A DNA stretch of 64,000 nt from Candidatus Cohnella colombiensis (lineage in GTDB: Bacteria; Bacillota; Bacilli; Paenibacillales; Paenibacillaceae): positions 3,720,001 to 3,784,000 of the forward strand of contig CP119317.1 in assembly GCA_029203125.1 (NCBI GenBank), read 5' to 3'. This document shows, one piece after another, positions 8,278 to 15,840 of this stretch; within the stretch, counting starts at the first letter, position 1; every line of letters begins with the position of its first letter. Under the pieces are notes generated by a model. That model did no database searches. It was not told the DNA's origin and was given only the letters and a program-made list of their open reading frames with translations. The position numbers and the translations under genes are program-made.

Positions 8278-8325
8278 AAAAAGACGCGGTCCGACTACGT
8301 AATAATAACGTACTCAAACCGCGCC
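8278..8325 (-). terminator. Terminator of the glycine-zipper peptide gene
   Basis: Long imperfect hairpin (GCGCGGTTTGAGTACGT against ACGTAGTCGGACCGCGTC) with an A/T loop, followed on the reverse strand by six T residues. Confidence 0.75.
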
Positions 8326-8328
8326 TGT

Positions 8329-8499
8329 TTAGTTCAACTTCTTCTTGCTTTGGGTTGCGCCAACGGCGGCTCCCAGAGCTGTGCCGATTGCGACGCCGAT
8401 AGCGAAGTTATCGAACATAAATCCACATGCGGCTCCTATTGCAACGCCAATTGCCAGCCATAAGCCCATCGCATTACCAGACTTTCTATTCTGATTCAT
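8329..8499 (-). CDS. Glycine-zipper membrane peptide, 56 residues
   Basis: A small membrane protein, too short for most gene callers. It reads MNQNRKSGNAMGLWLAIGVA, then two hydrophobic glycine-zipper segments (AIGVAIGAACGFMF and AIGVAIGTALGAAVGA), and a basic tail SKKKLN. The repeated AIGVAIG units resemble the glycine-zipper families seen in Firmicutes. The ATG at 8499 lies after a purine-rich GGCGGAAGAGAG site, and a strong terminator follows. Function unknown; it may insert in the membrane or oligomerise. Confidence 0.75.
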   Translation of the reverse strand: MNQNRKSGNAMGLWLAIGVAIGAACGFMFDNFAIGVAIGTALGAAVGATQSKKKLN

Positions 8500-8544
8500 C
8501 TCTCTTCCGCCTCCACAGAATATCGATCATCAGCTTCTTGTATT

Positions 8545-8691
8545 TCAATAATATACAATTAATTGCAACCGCGCAATCTGTACCTTCTGTTCGACAAGGC
8601 CATAAAAAACCTCCCTAATGATGTCTTGGAACACATTAGAATGGTCAGGTATGTAACACTCAATCATTGATATGCCTAGCTGATTCTTCAC
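8545..8691 (-). CDS. Possible small ORF, 48 residues
   Basis: A leftward frame opening with GTG at 8691 after TAGGTGA. It contains an internal ATG (MIECYIPDHSNVFQDIIREV) and ends QIARLQLIVYY. Composition is protein-like, mixed charged and hydrophobic. It lies upstream of the glycine-zipper gene. A second short frame overlaps it, with a textbook GGGAGG site but only 14 codons. I recognise neither. Confidence 0.3.
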   Translation of the reverse strand: MKNQLGISMIECYIPDHSNVFQDIIREVFYGLVEQKVQIARLQLIVYY

Positions 8692-8776
8692 TTTTCACCT
8701 AGCTAATTGCGCTTTTCATGACCCGAATCAGTTAGGTACTTTTCCACCGAATATCTCCACCATGAGGAATAAAAAA

Positions 8777-8799
8777 AGTGGCTCTATAGTAGAGCCACT
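8777..8799 (-). terminator. Terminator left of the folded element
   Basis: Perfect 10-bp stem AGTGGCTCTA/TAGAGCCACT with a 3-base loop; the reverse strand continues into seven T residues. Confidence 0.85.
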
Positions 8800-8816
8800 G
8801 TGCTGTTCATATGGAT

Positions 8817-8956
8817 GGCGGAGAGGGTGGGATTCGCTCCGTCGCTGGTAACCTCGTATGAGTACATACGGTTACGGTATTGCGACTATCACGCCTGGGT
8901 CTACGAACATGCCCCCGGCATGTCCGCTTTACGACCCGTTCTCATCCCACCTCGCC
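8817..8956. ncRNA. Candidate structured RNA / tRNA-Ser-related element (140 nt)
   Basis: The ends pair: the left arm 8817-8833 and right arm 8944-8956 form a long closing helix. Inside, 8841-8845 pairs with 8882-8886, enclosing 8847-8853/8870-8875 and 8856-8860/8865-8869. A second branch pairs 8897-8901 with 8933-8937, enclosing a 9-bp hairpin at 8905-8913/8917-8925. The left 21 bases are the complement of the 3' end of the adjacent tRNA-Ser (CGAATCCCACC...CCGCCA). Both sides carry intrinsic terminators, so either strand could be the transcript. It does not fold as a tRNA and I recognise no RNA family. It may be a remodelled tRNA-Ser remnant or a genuine RNA. Confidence 0.5.
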
Positions 8957-8962
8957 ATAAAC

Positions 8963-9002
8963 AAAAAACCGATTCCTTTTCAGGAATCGGACTAGTTTTT
9001 TG
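8963..9002. terminator. Bidirectional terminator between the folded element and tRNA-Ser
   Basis: CCGATTCC/GGAATCGG stem (8969-8976, 8983-8990) with six A on the left and a TTTTTT run on the right, so it works in both directions. The sequences outside it (tataaac/gtttat and the tRNA-end-like arms) are also inverted copies of each other. Confidence 0.85.
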
Positions 9003-9006
9003 TTTA

Positions 9007-9097
9007 TGGCGGAGAGGGTGGGATTCGAACCCACGCACGCCTCGCGACGCCTAGATGATTTCGAGTCAACCCCCTTGGACCTCTTGGGTACCTCTCC
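9007..9097 (-). tRNA. tRNA-Ser (CGA)
   Basis: A 91-nt class II tRNA on the reverse strand with an encoded CCA end. Acceptor GGAGAGG/CCTCTCC, discriminator G, a long variable arm (CTAGGCGTCGCGAGGCGTG region) and T-loop TTCGAAT are all visible. The anticodon loop CTCGAAA (9065-9059) gives anticodon CGA, decoding UCG. The anticodon stem has one mismatch. A terminator follows at 8963-9002. Confidence 0.93.
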
Positions 9098-9192
9098 GCA
9101 GCAAAGAAAATAATATCATATTCGGTATCGCGATGCAACTGTAAAATAACTGGGTTTAGTCCGATGTGATCGTACAACTAGCATAAAACCCT

Positions 9193-9423
9193 TCACTGCT
9201 CATCTGCTTGAGACAGGGCAGATCCATCACCTGCCGTTGACCGTAGCACCTTCTTCAAGCTCTTCTCGAATTTCACTCGTGGCAATAGAATGCTGTGCTT
9301 GCAGTTCACACATTTAATTCGAATGTCCATTCCCATCCGAATAATCTCCATCTCATTCGCACCGCAAGGATGCTGCTTCTTCATTTGTACAATATCGCCC
9401 AGCTCGAATGTCTTCTTTTCCAA
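9193..9423 (-). CDS. DUF951 family protein (YyzM-like)
   Basis: A 76-residue protein matching the DUF951 pattern: FELGDIVQMKKQHPCGANEMEIIRMGMDIRIKCVNCKHSILLPR, with the CG(A/G)N and CxxC cysteines that suggest a metal or RNA-binding ribbon. The usual family length is 60-70; the extra C-terminal stretch (STAGDGSALSQADEQ) is low-complexity. Its ATG is one base after the stop of the MscS gene, so translation is probably coupled. Function unknown. Confidence 0.85.
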   Translation of the reverse strand: MEKKTFELGDIVQMKKQHPCGANEMEIIRMGMDIRIKCVNCKHSILLPRVKFEKSLKKVLRSTAGDGSALSQADEQ

Positions 9424-9424
9424 C

Positions 9425-10342
9425 TTAAGCTCCCCCTCGGTCGATCAGGTCTTCCTTGTGCACAGTCAACATCCGTTGATAAGGTACAGACATTCCTTCA
9501 CTCTCGAATACACGCTTCACTTCCGCATTAATTCTGCGCGATACGATCGCATGTGTATTAGGCTTACATTCCGCAATAATGCGTAGTGTAATCTCATTAG
9601 AAGCCATCGCCTGAATACCTAGCAGCTCTGGAGAAGAGACAAGGTTTGGATCTTCTATCTTGGGCAGCATTGCACGAATCGCACTCATCGCTCCCTCAAC
9701 TTGATCCTCATACGCAACGAAGATATCGACAACCGCTAAGGAGTTATTCACTGAGAAGTTAGACACTTCATTAATCAATCCGTTCGGAATGATATGAACT
9801 TCCCCTGTCCAACTTTTTATGCGAGTCGCCCGTAATCCGATCATCTCAACTGTCCCTTTAAAATTGCCGGTCTGGATCACATCACCAACTGCGAACTGAT
9901 CCTCCAAAATAATGAAAAAGCCCGTAATAATATCCTTCACTAGACTCTGAGCACCAAAACCGATTGCAAGTCCAAAGATCCCCGCCCCTGCAAGTAGTGG
10001 CGCAAGTTGAATATGGAACTCTCCTAATATCAATAAGATTACGATGAAATTTATAGTATAGATCGCTGTGTTCTTAAGCAATCTTCCAACCGTCTGCACA
10101 CGTCTCGTTCTTAGCTTCTTCCCTCTGCGATTTCCCTTTGCATTCGTCGTATGATCGATAATCCGATTGATAACACGAAGTGCAATGCGGCTCGCAAGTA
10201 GAATGAGAATTATCCGACCGATTACAACCGCCACAGAGGTCCACATTTTCGTATCTTGGAGCATGTCCCCTATCTGTTTAATAAACTGCTCCCACAGATG
10301 ACTTGTAGAATTCACGGTCTCAGTTGCGATTAAGCTGATCAT
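9425..10342 (-). CDS. MscS-family mechanosensitive channel
   Basis: A 305-residue small-conductance mechanosensitive channel that opens under membrane tension to release solutes on osmotic downshift. Three transmembrane helices lie in residues ~30-150. The pore-lining TM3 is visible in PLLAGAGIFGLAIGFGAQSLVKDIITGFFIILEDQF, followed by the beta domain VGDVIQTGNFKGTVEMIGLRATRIKSWTGEVHIIPNG, typical of the family, and a mixed C-terminal domain. It has the YkuT-like three-helix size. Operon with the DUF951 gene downstream and the DUF3343 gene 20 bp upstream. Confidence 0.93.
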   Translation of the reverse strand: MISLIATETVNSTSHLWEQFIKQIGDMLQDTKMWTSVAVVIGRIILILLASRIALRVINRIIDHTTNAKGNRRGKKLRTRRVQTVGRLLKNTAIYTINFIVILLILGEFHIQLAPLLAGAGIFGLAIGFGAQSLVKDIITGFFIILEDQFAVGDVIQTGNFKGTVEMIGLRATRIKSWTGEVHIIPNGLINEVSNFSVNNSLAVVDIFVAYEDQVEGAMSAIRAMLPKIEDPNLVSSPELLGIQAMASNEITLRIIAECKPNTHAIVSRRINAEVKRVFESEGMSVPYQRMLTVHKEDLIDRGGA

Positions 10343-10362
10343 CAGTAGATAACCTCCCCTCG

Positions 10363-10596
10363 CTATACAATTTGTCCATATCCTTGTTCGGTCAATTGGA
10401 ATACGCCACGGATCTCCACATTTTCCAATTGAATGATTTCTTTCACCTGATCCAAATCAGAGCTAGGAAACTCAATAGATAATGCACAGCCTGCCGTAAT
10501 CTCTTTAGGTGTCGGCCTGATATCAATTTCAATATCTGCATATTCAAGTAGCATCTCTGCTCTTAACGCTTGCTGTGTGGAGTCGAAGGCAATCAA
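10363..10596 (-). CDS. DUF3343 family protein
   Basis: A 77-residue protein with the pattern of DUF3343 (putative Se/S carrier-like): LIAFDSTQQALRAEMLL, IRPTPKEITAGCALSIEF, ending near ENVEIRGVF. The single cysteine in the AGCALSIEF motif is the conserved one. The frame opens with TTG at 10596, but the only good ribosome-binding site (GAGGGGG, about 10615-10623) is 18 bases upstream. Initiation at a non-standard codon nearer that site, adding four residues, is possible. First gene of the leftward DUF3343-mscS-DUF951 group. Confidence 0.8.
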   Translation of the reverse strand: MIAFDSTQQALRAEMLLEYADIEIDIRPTPKEITAGCALSIEFPSSDLDQVKEIIQLENVEIRGVFQLTEQGYGQIV

Positions 10597-10723
10597 TAGT
10601 GGTAATATATCGGTTCCCCCTCGTAATTCACGAAATAAATCGAATCTGTTTGAGATAGAAGTATAAAAGATCTACAGCATCCATATACTAGTAACATATT
10701 AGACGAGGAGGCGAGGCGGACGA

Positions 10724-11341
10724 ATGAATGGCTTGTGGGAGAAACGTCCGAGCCCTGCAACGGATACAGCGGTGCTCTCTTTAAAAATTCCATATCATGA
10801 ACCAACGGTACGCACTCGATTAATCCATTCGCTCGCGCTGCATCTCGAATCATTATCTCAAGACTGTCGAATTGTCGTCGTCTGTGTAGGCACAGATCGT
10901 TCCACTGGTGATTCATTAGGTCCCTTAGTTGGATCTGCTTTGGCTCGTGAAAATAGTACATTATTTGATTTATATGGGACGCTAGACGAACCTGTACACG
11001 CGATGAATTTAGGAGACACATTACTGAGAATTATGCGCTCGACCCAACGCCCTTTCGTCATTGCTGTTGACGCTTGTTTAGGTCAAGTTTCCAGCGTAGG
11101 CTCTATTCAACTAGGCTCTGGGCCCGTAAGGCCAGGTGCCGGTGTCAATAAAGAGCTTCCTCCTGTCGGAGACATCCATCTTACCGGAATCGTCAACGTT
11201 GGAGGATTCATGGAATATTTCGTCTTGCAAAATACTCGCCTAAACCTTGTTGTAAAGATGTCCGAAATTATTGCACACAGTATTTTCGAATCCGTGAAAC
11301 GTACACGTAATCCTTCTATCCCTTTTGCAATGCCAGACTGA
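10724..11341 (+). CDS. yyaC: YyaC, spore protease-related protein
   Basis: A 205-residue member of the DUF1256/YyaC family, related in fold to the germination protease GPR and made in the forespore in Bacillus. Recognised from VVCVGTDRSTGDSLGPLVGSAL, YGTLDEPVHAMNL, IAVDACLG, GSGPVRPGAGVNKELPPVGDIHLTGIVNVGG. The conserved Asp residues of the GPR-like active site are present. ATG at 10724 follows GAGGAGGCGAGG. It reads against its neighbours, and its last 26 bp overlap the end of the opposing DUF4446 gene. Confidence 0.92.
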   Translation: MNGLWEKRPSPATDTAVLSLKIPYHEPTVRTRLIHSLALHLESLSQDCRIVVVCVGTDRSTGDSLGPLVGSALARENSTLFDLYGTLDEPVHAMNLGDTLLRIMRSTQRPFVIAVDACLGQVSSVGSIQLGSGPVRPGAGVNKELPPVGDIHLTGIVNVGGFMEYFVLQNTRLNLVVKMSEIIAHSIFESVKRTRNPSIPFAMPD

Positions 11342-11807
11342 TCGCCTTCATTTCCTCTGGAGATAGACTATAGGTGGAATCCCCTTTTTCAATCGGCTTA
11401 GCATAGAGGAACGTTTGTTCCCTTCCGTGAATGCCTGTAATGACAACTCCATCTTGTTCGTCATTAACGTAGGCGATTGAGAAGCTTAGATCAGTACCCG
11501 TTTCTGAAAATGCATTAAAGCGATGAACGCCAACATTGCCCTTTAATGTGGTTAGGCGTCTGTCGTGCTGGGCTAAAAGCTGCTCTTGTTGCTCCTGTTT
11601 AAGACCAACTGAAGCAAGATGTTCATGCAGCTTGTTCATGGCGTCCTCGATATTTCCAACACCAGTTTCCCCCATTAACTTATGATGTGCCGTTTTCAGT
11701 TTTTTTAGTTTTTTGCTCAAGACAATCATTCCGATCAACAGAATCAGAAGGAGTAGTCCTTCGCTTGCAGCAACAATAATAGCGATCTGATCGTTCCACT
11801 CGTTCAT
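11316..11807 (-). CDS. DUF4446 family membrane protein
   Basis: A 163-residue protein with one N-terminal transmembrane helix (ASEGLLLLILLIGMIVL), a lysine-rich then coiled-coil segment (residues ~30-95) and the conserved C-terminal domain of DUF4446: VGVHRFNAFSETGTDLSFSIAYVNDEQDGVVITGIHGREQTFLYAKPI. Its function is unknown; the family accompanies yyaC and spo0J in Paenibacillus-like genomes. It converges on yyaC with a 26-bp overlap. Confidence 0.85.
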   Translation of the reverse strand: MNEWNDQIAIIVAASEGLLLLILLIGMIVLSKKLKKLKTAHHKLMGETGVGNIEDAMNKLHEHLASVGLKQEQQEQLLAQHDRRLTTLKGNVGVHRFNAFSETGTDLSFSIAYVNDEQDGVVITGIHGREQTFLYAKPIEKGDSTYSLSPEEMKAISLALQKG

Positions 11808-11840
11808 GTTCGTCTATTCCCCCATTAAGCCTATCTAGAT

Positions 11841-13013
11841 CTATTGGTATCTGTTCGATAATGATTGTTGTATTTCGCGAACTGCACTGACCATTGATAC
11901 GATTTCCGTCCTCGTCGTATAATATCCTGGGCTTGCTCGAACTGCGCCTGTCTCATAGGAGCCAGCAGTTTCATGTCCTAGCGGTGTGCAATGGAATCCT
12001 GCACGAACAGCGATCCCGAATTGCTGATCAAGTAAGTATGCAAGTTCAGAAGGGTCTACACCCGACAGAACGAATGACACAATGCCTGTTCTCTCTTCTC
12101 CAATTGGTGGACCAAGTATTGTTAACCCCGGTATATGTAACAAACCTTCCATTAATTCAAACACCAATTGCTGTTCTTTCGCATGGATAGCTTGTACAGT
12201 TTCACCCAGTACAAACCCTACTCCTTCAGCAAGACCAGCAACACCTACAGTATTCGGCGTCCCGGCCTCGTAACGGTCAGGCCGTACGCTCGGTTGCTCT
12301 GGAGACTCTGACTTACTACCCGTCCCCCCATACATTAAGGGCTCAAGGTCCAAGTCTGGAGCGATGTATAAGCCACCAGTACCCTGTGGTCCCATCAGCC
12401 CTTTATGTCCTGGAAAAGCAAGCAGATCAATTCCCATCTCTCCAACATTAATCGGCAATACGCCAGCACTTTGCGCTGCATCGACAAGCAGTCTAATGCC
12501 ATTCCTTTTAGCGAGCTCACCGAGCTGCGCAATTGGGACAATGCTTCCCAACAGGTTTGAGCTGTGAGTAGCAGCAATAAGCTTTGTATTCTTCTGGATC
12601 GCTGCAGCTACATCGTCCACACGAAGGTTACCCTTCGAATCGGTCGCTACATAAGTAACTGTAATACCTAACTTACGTTTTAATGCTTCTAGTGGACGTC
12701 TTACTGAATTGTGCTCAAGTGAAGTCGCGATCACATGATCTCCTGGCTTTAACAAGCCTTGAATCGCAAGATTTAATCCATGTGTCGTATTCATCGTAAA
12801 TGCAATATCATTCGGATTCGCAATCCGGAATAGTTTAGCCAATCGTTTGCGTCCTTCGAAAAGCACACGACTTGCATGTACAGCCATTCCGTGGTTGCCT
12901 CGACCCGGATTTGCTGCACTCTCTCGCATCACTCTCTCCATCGCCTCCCACACCTGCGGTGGCTTTGGCCATGTTGTCGCGGCGTTATCCAAATAAATTA
13001 GCGACTTGTTCAT
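11841..13013 (-). CDS. Class V aminotransferase, cysteine desulfurase-like
   Basis: A 390-residue PLP enzyme of the cysteine desulfurase/selenocysteine lyase group. Features: YLDNAATTWPKPP at the start, NTTHGLNLAIQGLL, TSLEHNSVRRPL, LVDAAQSAG, and the PLP lysine in LLAFPGHKGLMGPQGTGGLYI (about residue 205). A conserved Cys lies near residue 345 in VRAGFHCTPLGHETAG, the active-site position for sulfur transfer. ATG at 13013 is nine bases after AAGGA; an earlier ATG nine codons upstream lies next to the parB terminator and has no site. Sulfur mobilisation is likely but the acceptor is unknown. Confidence 0.88.
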   Translation of the reverse strand: MNKSLIYLDNAATTWPKPPQVWEAMERVMRESAANPGRGNHGMAVHASRVLFEGRKRLAKLFRIANPNDIAFTMNTTHGLNLAIQGLLKPGDHVIATSLEHNSVRRPLEALKRKLGITVTYVATDSKGNLRVDDVAAAIQKNTKLIAATHSSNLLGSIVPIAQLGELAKRNGIRLLVDAAQSAGVLPINVGEMGIDLLAFPGHKGLMGPQGTGGLYIAPDLDLEPLMYGGTGSKSESPEQPSVRPDRYEAGTPNTVGVAGLAEGVGFVLGETVQAIHAKEQQLVFELMEGLLHIPGLTILGPPIGEERTGIVSFVLSGVDPSELAYLLDQQFGIAVRAGFHCTPLGHETAGSYETGAVRASPGYYTTRTEIVSMVSAVREIQQSLSNRYQ

Positions 13014-13040
13014 CCTCAATTTTCCTTCCGCCTTCATCAC

Positions 13041-13107
13041 TAAAAAAGAACGATAGCATACCTAAGTTTAATTCTTCTTAGAGAAGATTACAACTTAGCT
13101 ATGCTAT
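13041..13107 (-). terminator. Terminator of the noc-soj-spo0J group
   Basis: A 16-bp arm pair (13053-13068 against 13092-13107, one mismatch) with a nested TTCTTCTTAGAGAAGA hairpin; the reverse strand then has TTCTTTTTTA. Confidence 0.85.
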
Positions 13108-13144
13108 GTTTCTCATGACGTATAATGATGGCAATTCGTGATCC

Positions 13145-14011
13145 TTACTTCACTGCATCTAGCACTTCTAGCAGTTCAAGCAATCTCTCAAGATCATTTT
13201 TGTTGAAGTAGGAAAGCTCAATTTTCCCTTTATCTTTATTGTGCTTTATTTTCACCGTTGTCTGGAACCTTTCTTGCAACGATGTTTCAATACTTTCGAT
13301 AAAAGGATCACGTTTCTTCGCTTTCGCCTTTGACTTTAATTTATCAGCTCGCTTAGATTCATCGCCTTGCACCGCTTCTTCAAGCTCACGTACGCTCCAC
13401 TCGTGTAAGACAGCTTGTTTCGCAAGCTCCAGCCGTTGCTTGTCTTCTTTAATACCCGCTAATGCCCGTGCATGTCCCATCGATAATGTTCCACGTGAAA
13501 CGTAATCTTTGATTTCTTCTGGCAATGCAAGCAACCTTAGAAAGTTAGCGATATGAGAACGGGATTTACCGACCTTCAGTGATAGCTCTTCTTGTGTCAT
13601 TCCGAATTGATTCATAATGCCTTGATAAGCAACCGCAACCTCTATCGCATTAAGATCTTCACGTTGCACGTTCTCAATGAGGGCAATTTCCATCACTTGC
13701 TGATCATTATACGCTCTAACGACAGCAGGAATAACAGGGTTGCCTAATAACTGAGAAGCCCGAAAACGTCTTTCCCCCGCAATGATTTCAAAACCCTTTA
13801 ACGCCTGACGTACGACGATCGGTTGAATGACACCATGCTCACGAATCGACTCTGCCAATTCCTTAATTGCTTCGGGCTCAAACGTTTTGCGTGGCTGATA
13901 TGGATTGGCCCTAAGCTGCGTTAATGGAATTTCGACTACCTTATCATCTTCTTTGATCGCTAATGAAGTAATTAGCGCATCAAGTCCTTTACCTAGCCGC
14001 TTGCTGCTCAT
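13145..14011 (-). CDS. spo0J: ParB-family segregation protein Spo0J
   Basis: CTP-dependent clamp that loads at parS, spreads on DNA and recruits SMC; it also regulates Soj. The 288-residue product has the N-terminal MSSKRLGKGLDALI, the CTP-binding ParB domain with VRQALKGFEIIAGERRFRASQLLG and ALIENVQREDLNAIEVA, a central HTH (GMTQEELSLKVGKSRSHIANFLRLL) and a C-terminal dimer domain. ATG at 14011 is nine bases after AAGGAAG and is preferred to a TTG two codons upstream. Its start lies inside the 3' end of soj. A near-perfect parS sits within the gene. Confidence 0.96.
   Translation of the reverse strand: MSSKRLGKGLDALITSLAIKEDDKVVEIPLTQLRANPYQPRKTFEPEAIKELAESIREHGVIQPIVVRQALKGFEIIAGERRFRASQLLGNPVIPAVVRAYNDQQVMEIALIENVQREDLNAIEVAVAYQGIMNQFGMTQEELSLKVGKSRSHIANFLRLLALPEEIKDYVSRGTLSMGHARALAGIKEDKQRLELAKQAVLHEWSVRELEEAVQGDESKRADKLKSKAKAKKRDPFIESIETSLQERFQTTVKIKHNKDKGKIELSYFNKNDLERLLELLEVLDAVK
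13487..13502 (+). promoter_or_regulatory. parS: parS site inside spo0J
   Basis: TGTTCCACGTGAAACG matches the 16-bp parS consensus at 15 positions, with the last base G instead of A. B. subtilis also has a parS within spo0J, which supports it being functional. Confidence 0.9.
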
Positions 14012-14765
14012 ATCCAATCACTTCCTTCGCTAGCTCAAGATACACTTCAGCGCCTTTGGATTTCGGATCATAAGTGATGATTGACTGACCGTGCGATGGA
14101 GCTTCACTCAGTCTCACATTGCGCGGGATGACCGTCTGATATACTTTCTGTTGAAAATATTTCTTTACCTCTTCAATGACTTGAATACCTAGATTCGTTC
14201 GTGCGTCGAACATCGTCAACAGTACTCCTTCGATCTGCAAAGAGGTGTTCAAATGCTTCTGAACGAGCCGAATAGAGTTGAGCAGTTGACTTAGTCCCTC
14301 AAGCGCATAGAACTCACACTGAATCGGAATAAGCACAGAATCAGCTGCTGTTAACGAGTTAATCGTCAATATACCAAGAGATGGCGGGCAATCAATCAAC
14401 ACATAGTCATAATTTTTGCGGACCTGCGCAAGCGCCTTTTTCAATCGAACTTCACGAGACATGATTGGAACGAGCTCAATCTCCGCACCTGCTAACTGTA
14501 TCGTCGCAGGAATGATATGGAGATTGGGAATATCCGTCTCAGAGATCGCCTGTTTAGGAGGCACTTCATTAATCAATACATCATAAATACAATAGTTGAC
14601 GTCAGCTTTGTTAATGCCGACACCACTCGTTGTGTTGCCTTGTGGATCGATATCAACAATAAGAACTCTGCGACCTAAAGTTGCAAGACATGCACCTAGA
14701 TTAACCGCCGTAGTCGTTTTGCCTACTCCACCTTTTTGATTGGCAACTGCAATTATTTTTGACAC
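13989..14765 (-). CDS. soj: ParA-family ATPase Soj
   Basis: Walker-type ATPase that works with Spo0J in chromosome segregation and controls DnaA. The 258-residue protein starts VSKIIAVANQKGGVGKTTTAVN (deviant Walker A KGGVGKTT), with VDIDPQGNTTSG and DYVLIDCPPSLG (Walker B) following. The preferred start is GTG at 14765, five bases after GAGGTGA; a GTG three codons earlier overlaps the site itself. The 3' end overlaps spo0J by 23 bp, suggesting coupled translation. Confidence 0.97.
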   Translation of the reverse strand: MSKIIAVANQKGGVGKTTTAVNLGACLATLGRRVLIVDIDPQGNTTSGVGINKADVNYCIYDVLINEVPPKQAISETDIPNLHIIPATIQLAGAEIELVPIMSREVRLKKALAQVRKNYDYVLIDCPPSLGILTINSLTAADSVLIPIQCEFYALEGLSQLLNSIRLVQKHLNTSLQIEGVLLTMFDARTNLGIQVIEEVKKYFQQKVYQTVIPRNVRLSEAPSHGQSIITYDPKSKGAEVYLELAKEVIGYEQQAAR

Positions 14766-14807
14766 AACTTTCACCTCGATCAGAACATACTTGTATGCAG
14801 TACATTT

Positions 14808-15629
14808 CTATTGCTTCCGCTTAGGAATTTGGATAATGATTTCATAATGATCTTCACAGTCACGTTCGTCTGCTTTTATCGGAATACCAGAGCCTGTTAC
14901 CATATCAACAGATTGTCTAATCGTGTTTAAGGCTAGCCGTACATCTTTAGTGAACGTTATCCGTTTCTTCTTTTCCGGCTTCGCCACTTCGTTATAAAGT
15001 GCGATTCGCATTTCCGTCTGCTTGACGTTAAGCTCCTTATCCATAATTTCATTAAGAAGCTTCTCTTGCAACGATTGATCCGATAACGACAACAGCGCTC
15101 TGCCATGTCTCTCCGTGATTTTTCGTTCTAATAGCGCAGTTTTTGCAGCTTCACCTAATTGAAGCAATCTAATTTTGTTCGCAATTGTCGATTGACTCTT
15201 GCCCAGTCGTTGCGCAAGGCTTTCCTGCGTTAATTGGTGCAAATCAATCAACTTCTGATATGCGAATGCTTCTTCAATTGAAGTCAGTCCTTCGCGTTGC
15301 AGATTTTCAATTAACGATACCGACGCTGCTTGAGAATCATTGATCTCTCTAACGAGAGCTGGAATGTTCTCCAAACCTAGCTTCGTTACCGCTCTCCAGC
15401 GCCGTTCCCCTGCGATCAGTTCGTATTTGCCTTCACGGACACGGACGACAATTGGCTGAATAATGCCATGCGTCTTAATCGTCTGGCATAATTCATCTAA
15501 TCGATCATCATCGAATACGGAGCGAGGTTGATAAGGACTTGGAACAATATCACGAACAGCAATTTGTTTAACTTCTTCTTGTACGTTGCGGTCAGAAAAA
15601 CCAAGCAAACGAGAAAACGGTTCTTTCAT
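14808..15629 (-). CDS. noc: Nucleoid occlusion protein Noc
   Basis: ParB paralogue that prevents septum formation over the nucleoid. It has 273 residues. The N-terminal peptide [11 protein letters not shown] matches the amphipathic membrane-targeting helix of Noc. It continues with a ParB CTP domain ([34 protein letters not shown]), an HTH ([25 protein letters not shown]) and a C-terminal domain unlike Spo0J. It lies between rsmG and soj, the standard Bacillales place. I saw no ATTTCCCGGGAAAT Noc-binding site in the window. Confidence 0.95.
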   Translation of the reverse strand: MKEPFSRLLGFSDRNVQEEVKQIAVRDIVPSPYQPRSVFDDDRLDELCQTIKTHGIIQPIVVRVREGKYELIAGERRWRAVTKLGLENIPALVREINDSQAASVSLIENLQREGLTSIEEAFAYQKLIDLHQLTQESLAQRLGKSQSTIANKIRLLQLGEAAKTALLERKITERHGRALLSLSDQSLQEKLLNEIMDKELNVKQTEMRIALYNEVAKPEKKKRITFTKDVRLALNTIRQSVDMVTGSGIPIKADERDCEDHYEIIIQIPKRKQ

Positions 15630-15699
15630 AGCTCTCAGATCACCACATTAAGTAGAATAGTACTCGTAATTGTGCCCATAGCGACGAAAAAGCGCCGTC

Positions 15700-15721
15700 A
15701 ATTCACGCACCTATGCGTGAA
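15700..15721. repeat. Short inverted repeat upstream of noc
   Basis: ATTCACGCA/TGCGTGAAT, 9-bp perfect stem with a 4-base loop, about 75 bp upstream of noc. Could be a regulator site or an RNA hairpin in the noc leader. Confidence 0.45.
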
Positions 15722-15840
15722 TGCGGCACATCCTGCAACAATCCATTCGACGTCTCATATTATTTCTCTTAATAATAATTCGTCGCCCACGCTCATTTTC
15801 CTGCTTGAAATCAAACTTTAACATTTGACTGCTCATGAAA

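Noticed and set aside
8817..8956. The folded element as SRP RNA, 6S RNA or tmRNA
   Set aside because: No GGAAG-type apical motif of SRP RNA, no large central bubble of 6S, and no tag frame or tRNA-Ala-like end of tmRNA.
8800..9054. An 84-codon rightward frame ending GWDSNPRTPRDA
   Set aside because: It is the antisense translation of the tRNA-Ser and the folded element; phrases such as GWDSNPR are well-known tRNA artefacts.
10640..10710. A sigma-F/G promoter for yyaC
   Set aside because: GTATA and CATATTA/CATATAC segments exist but no pair has acceptable spacing, so I could not support it.
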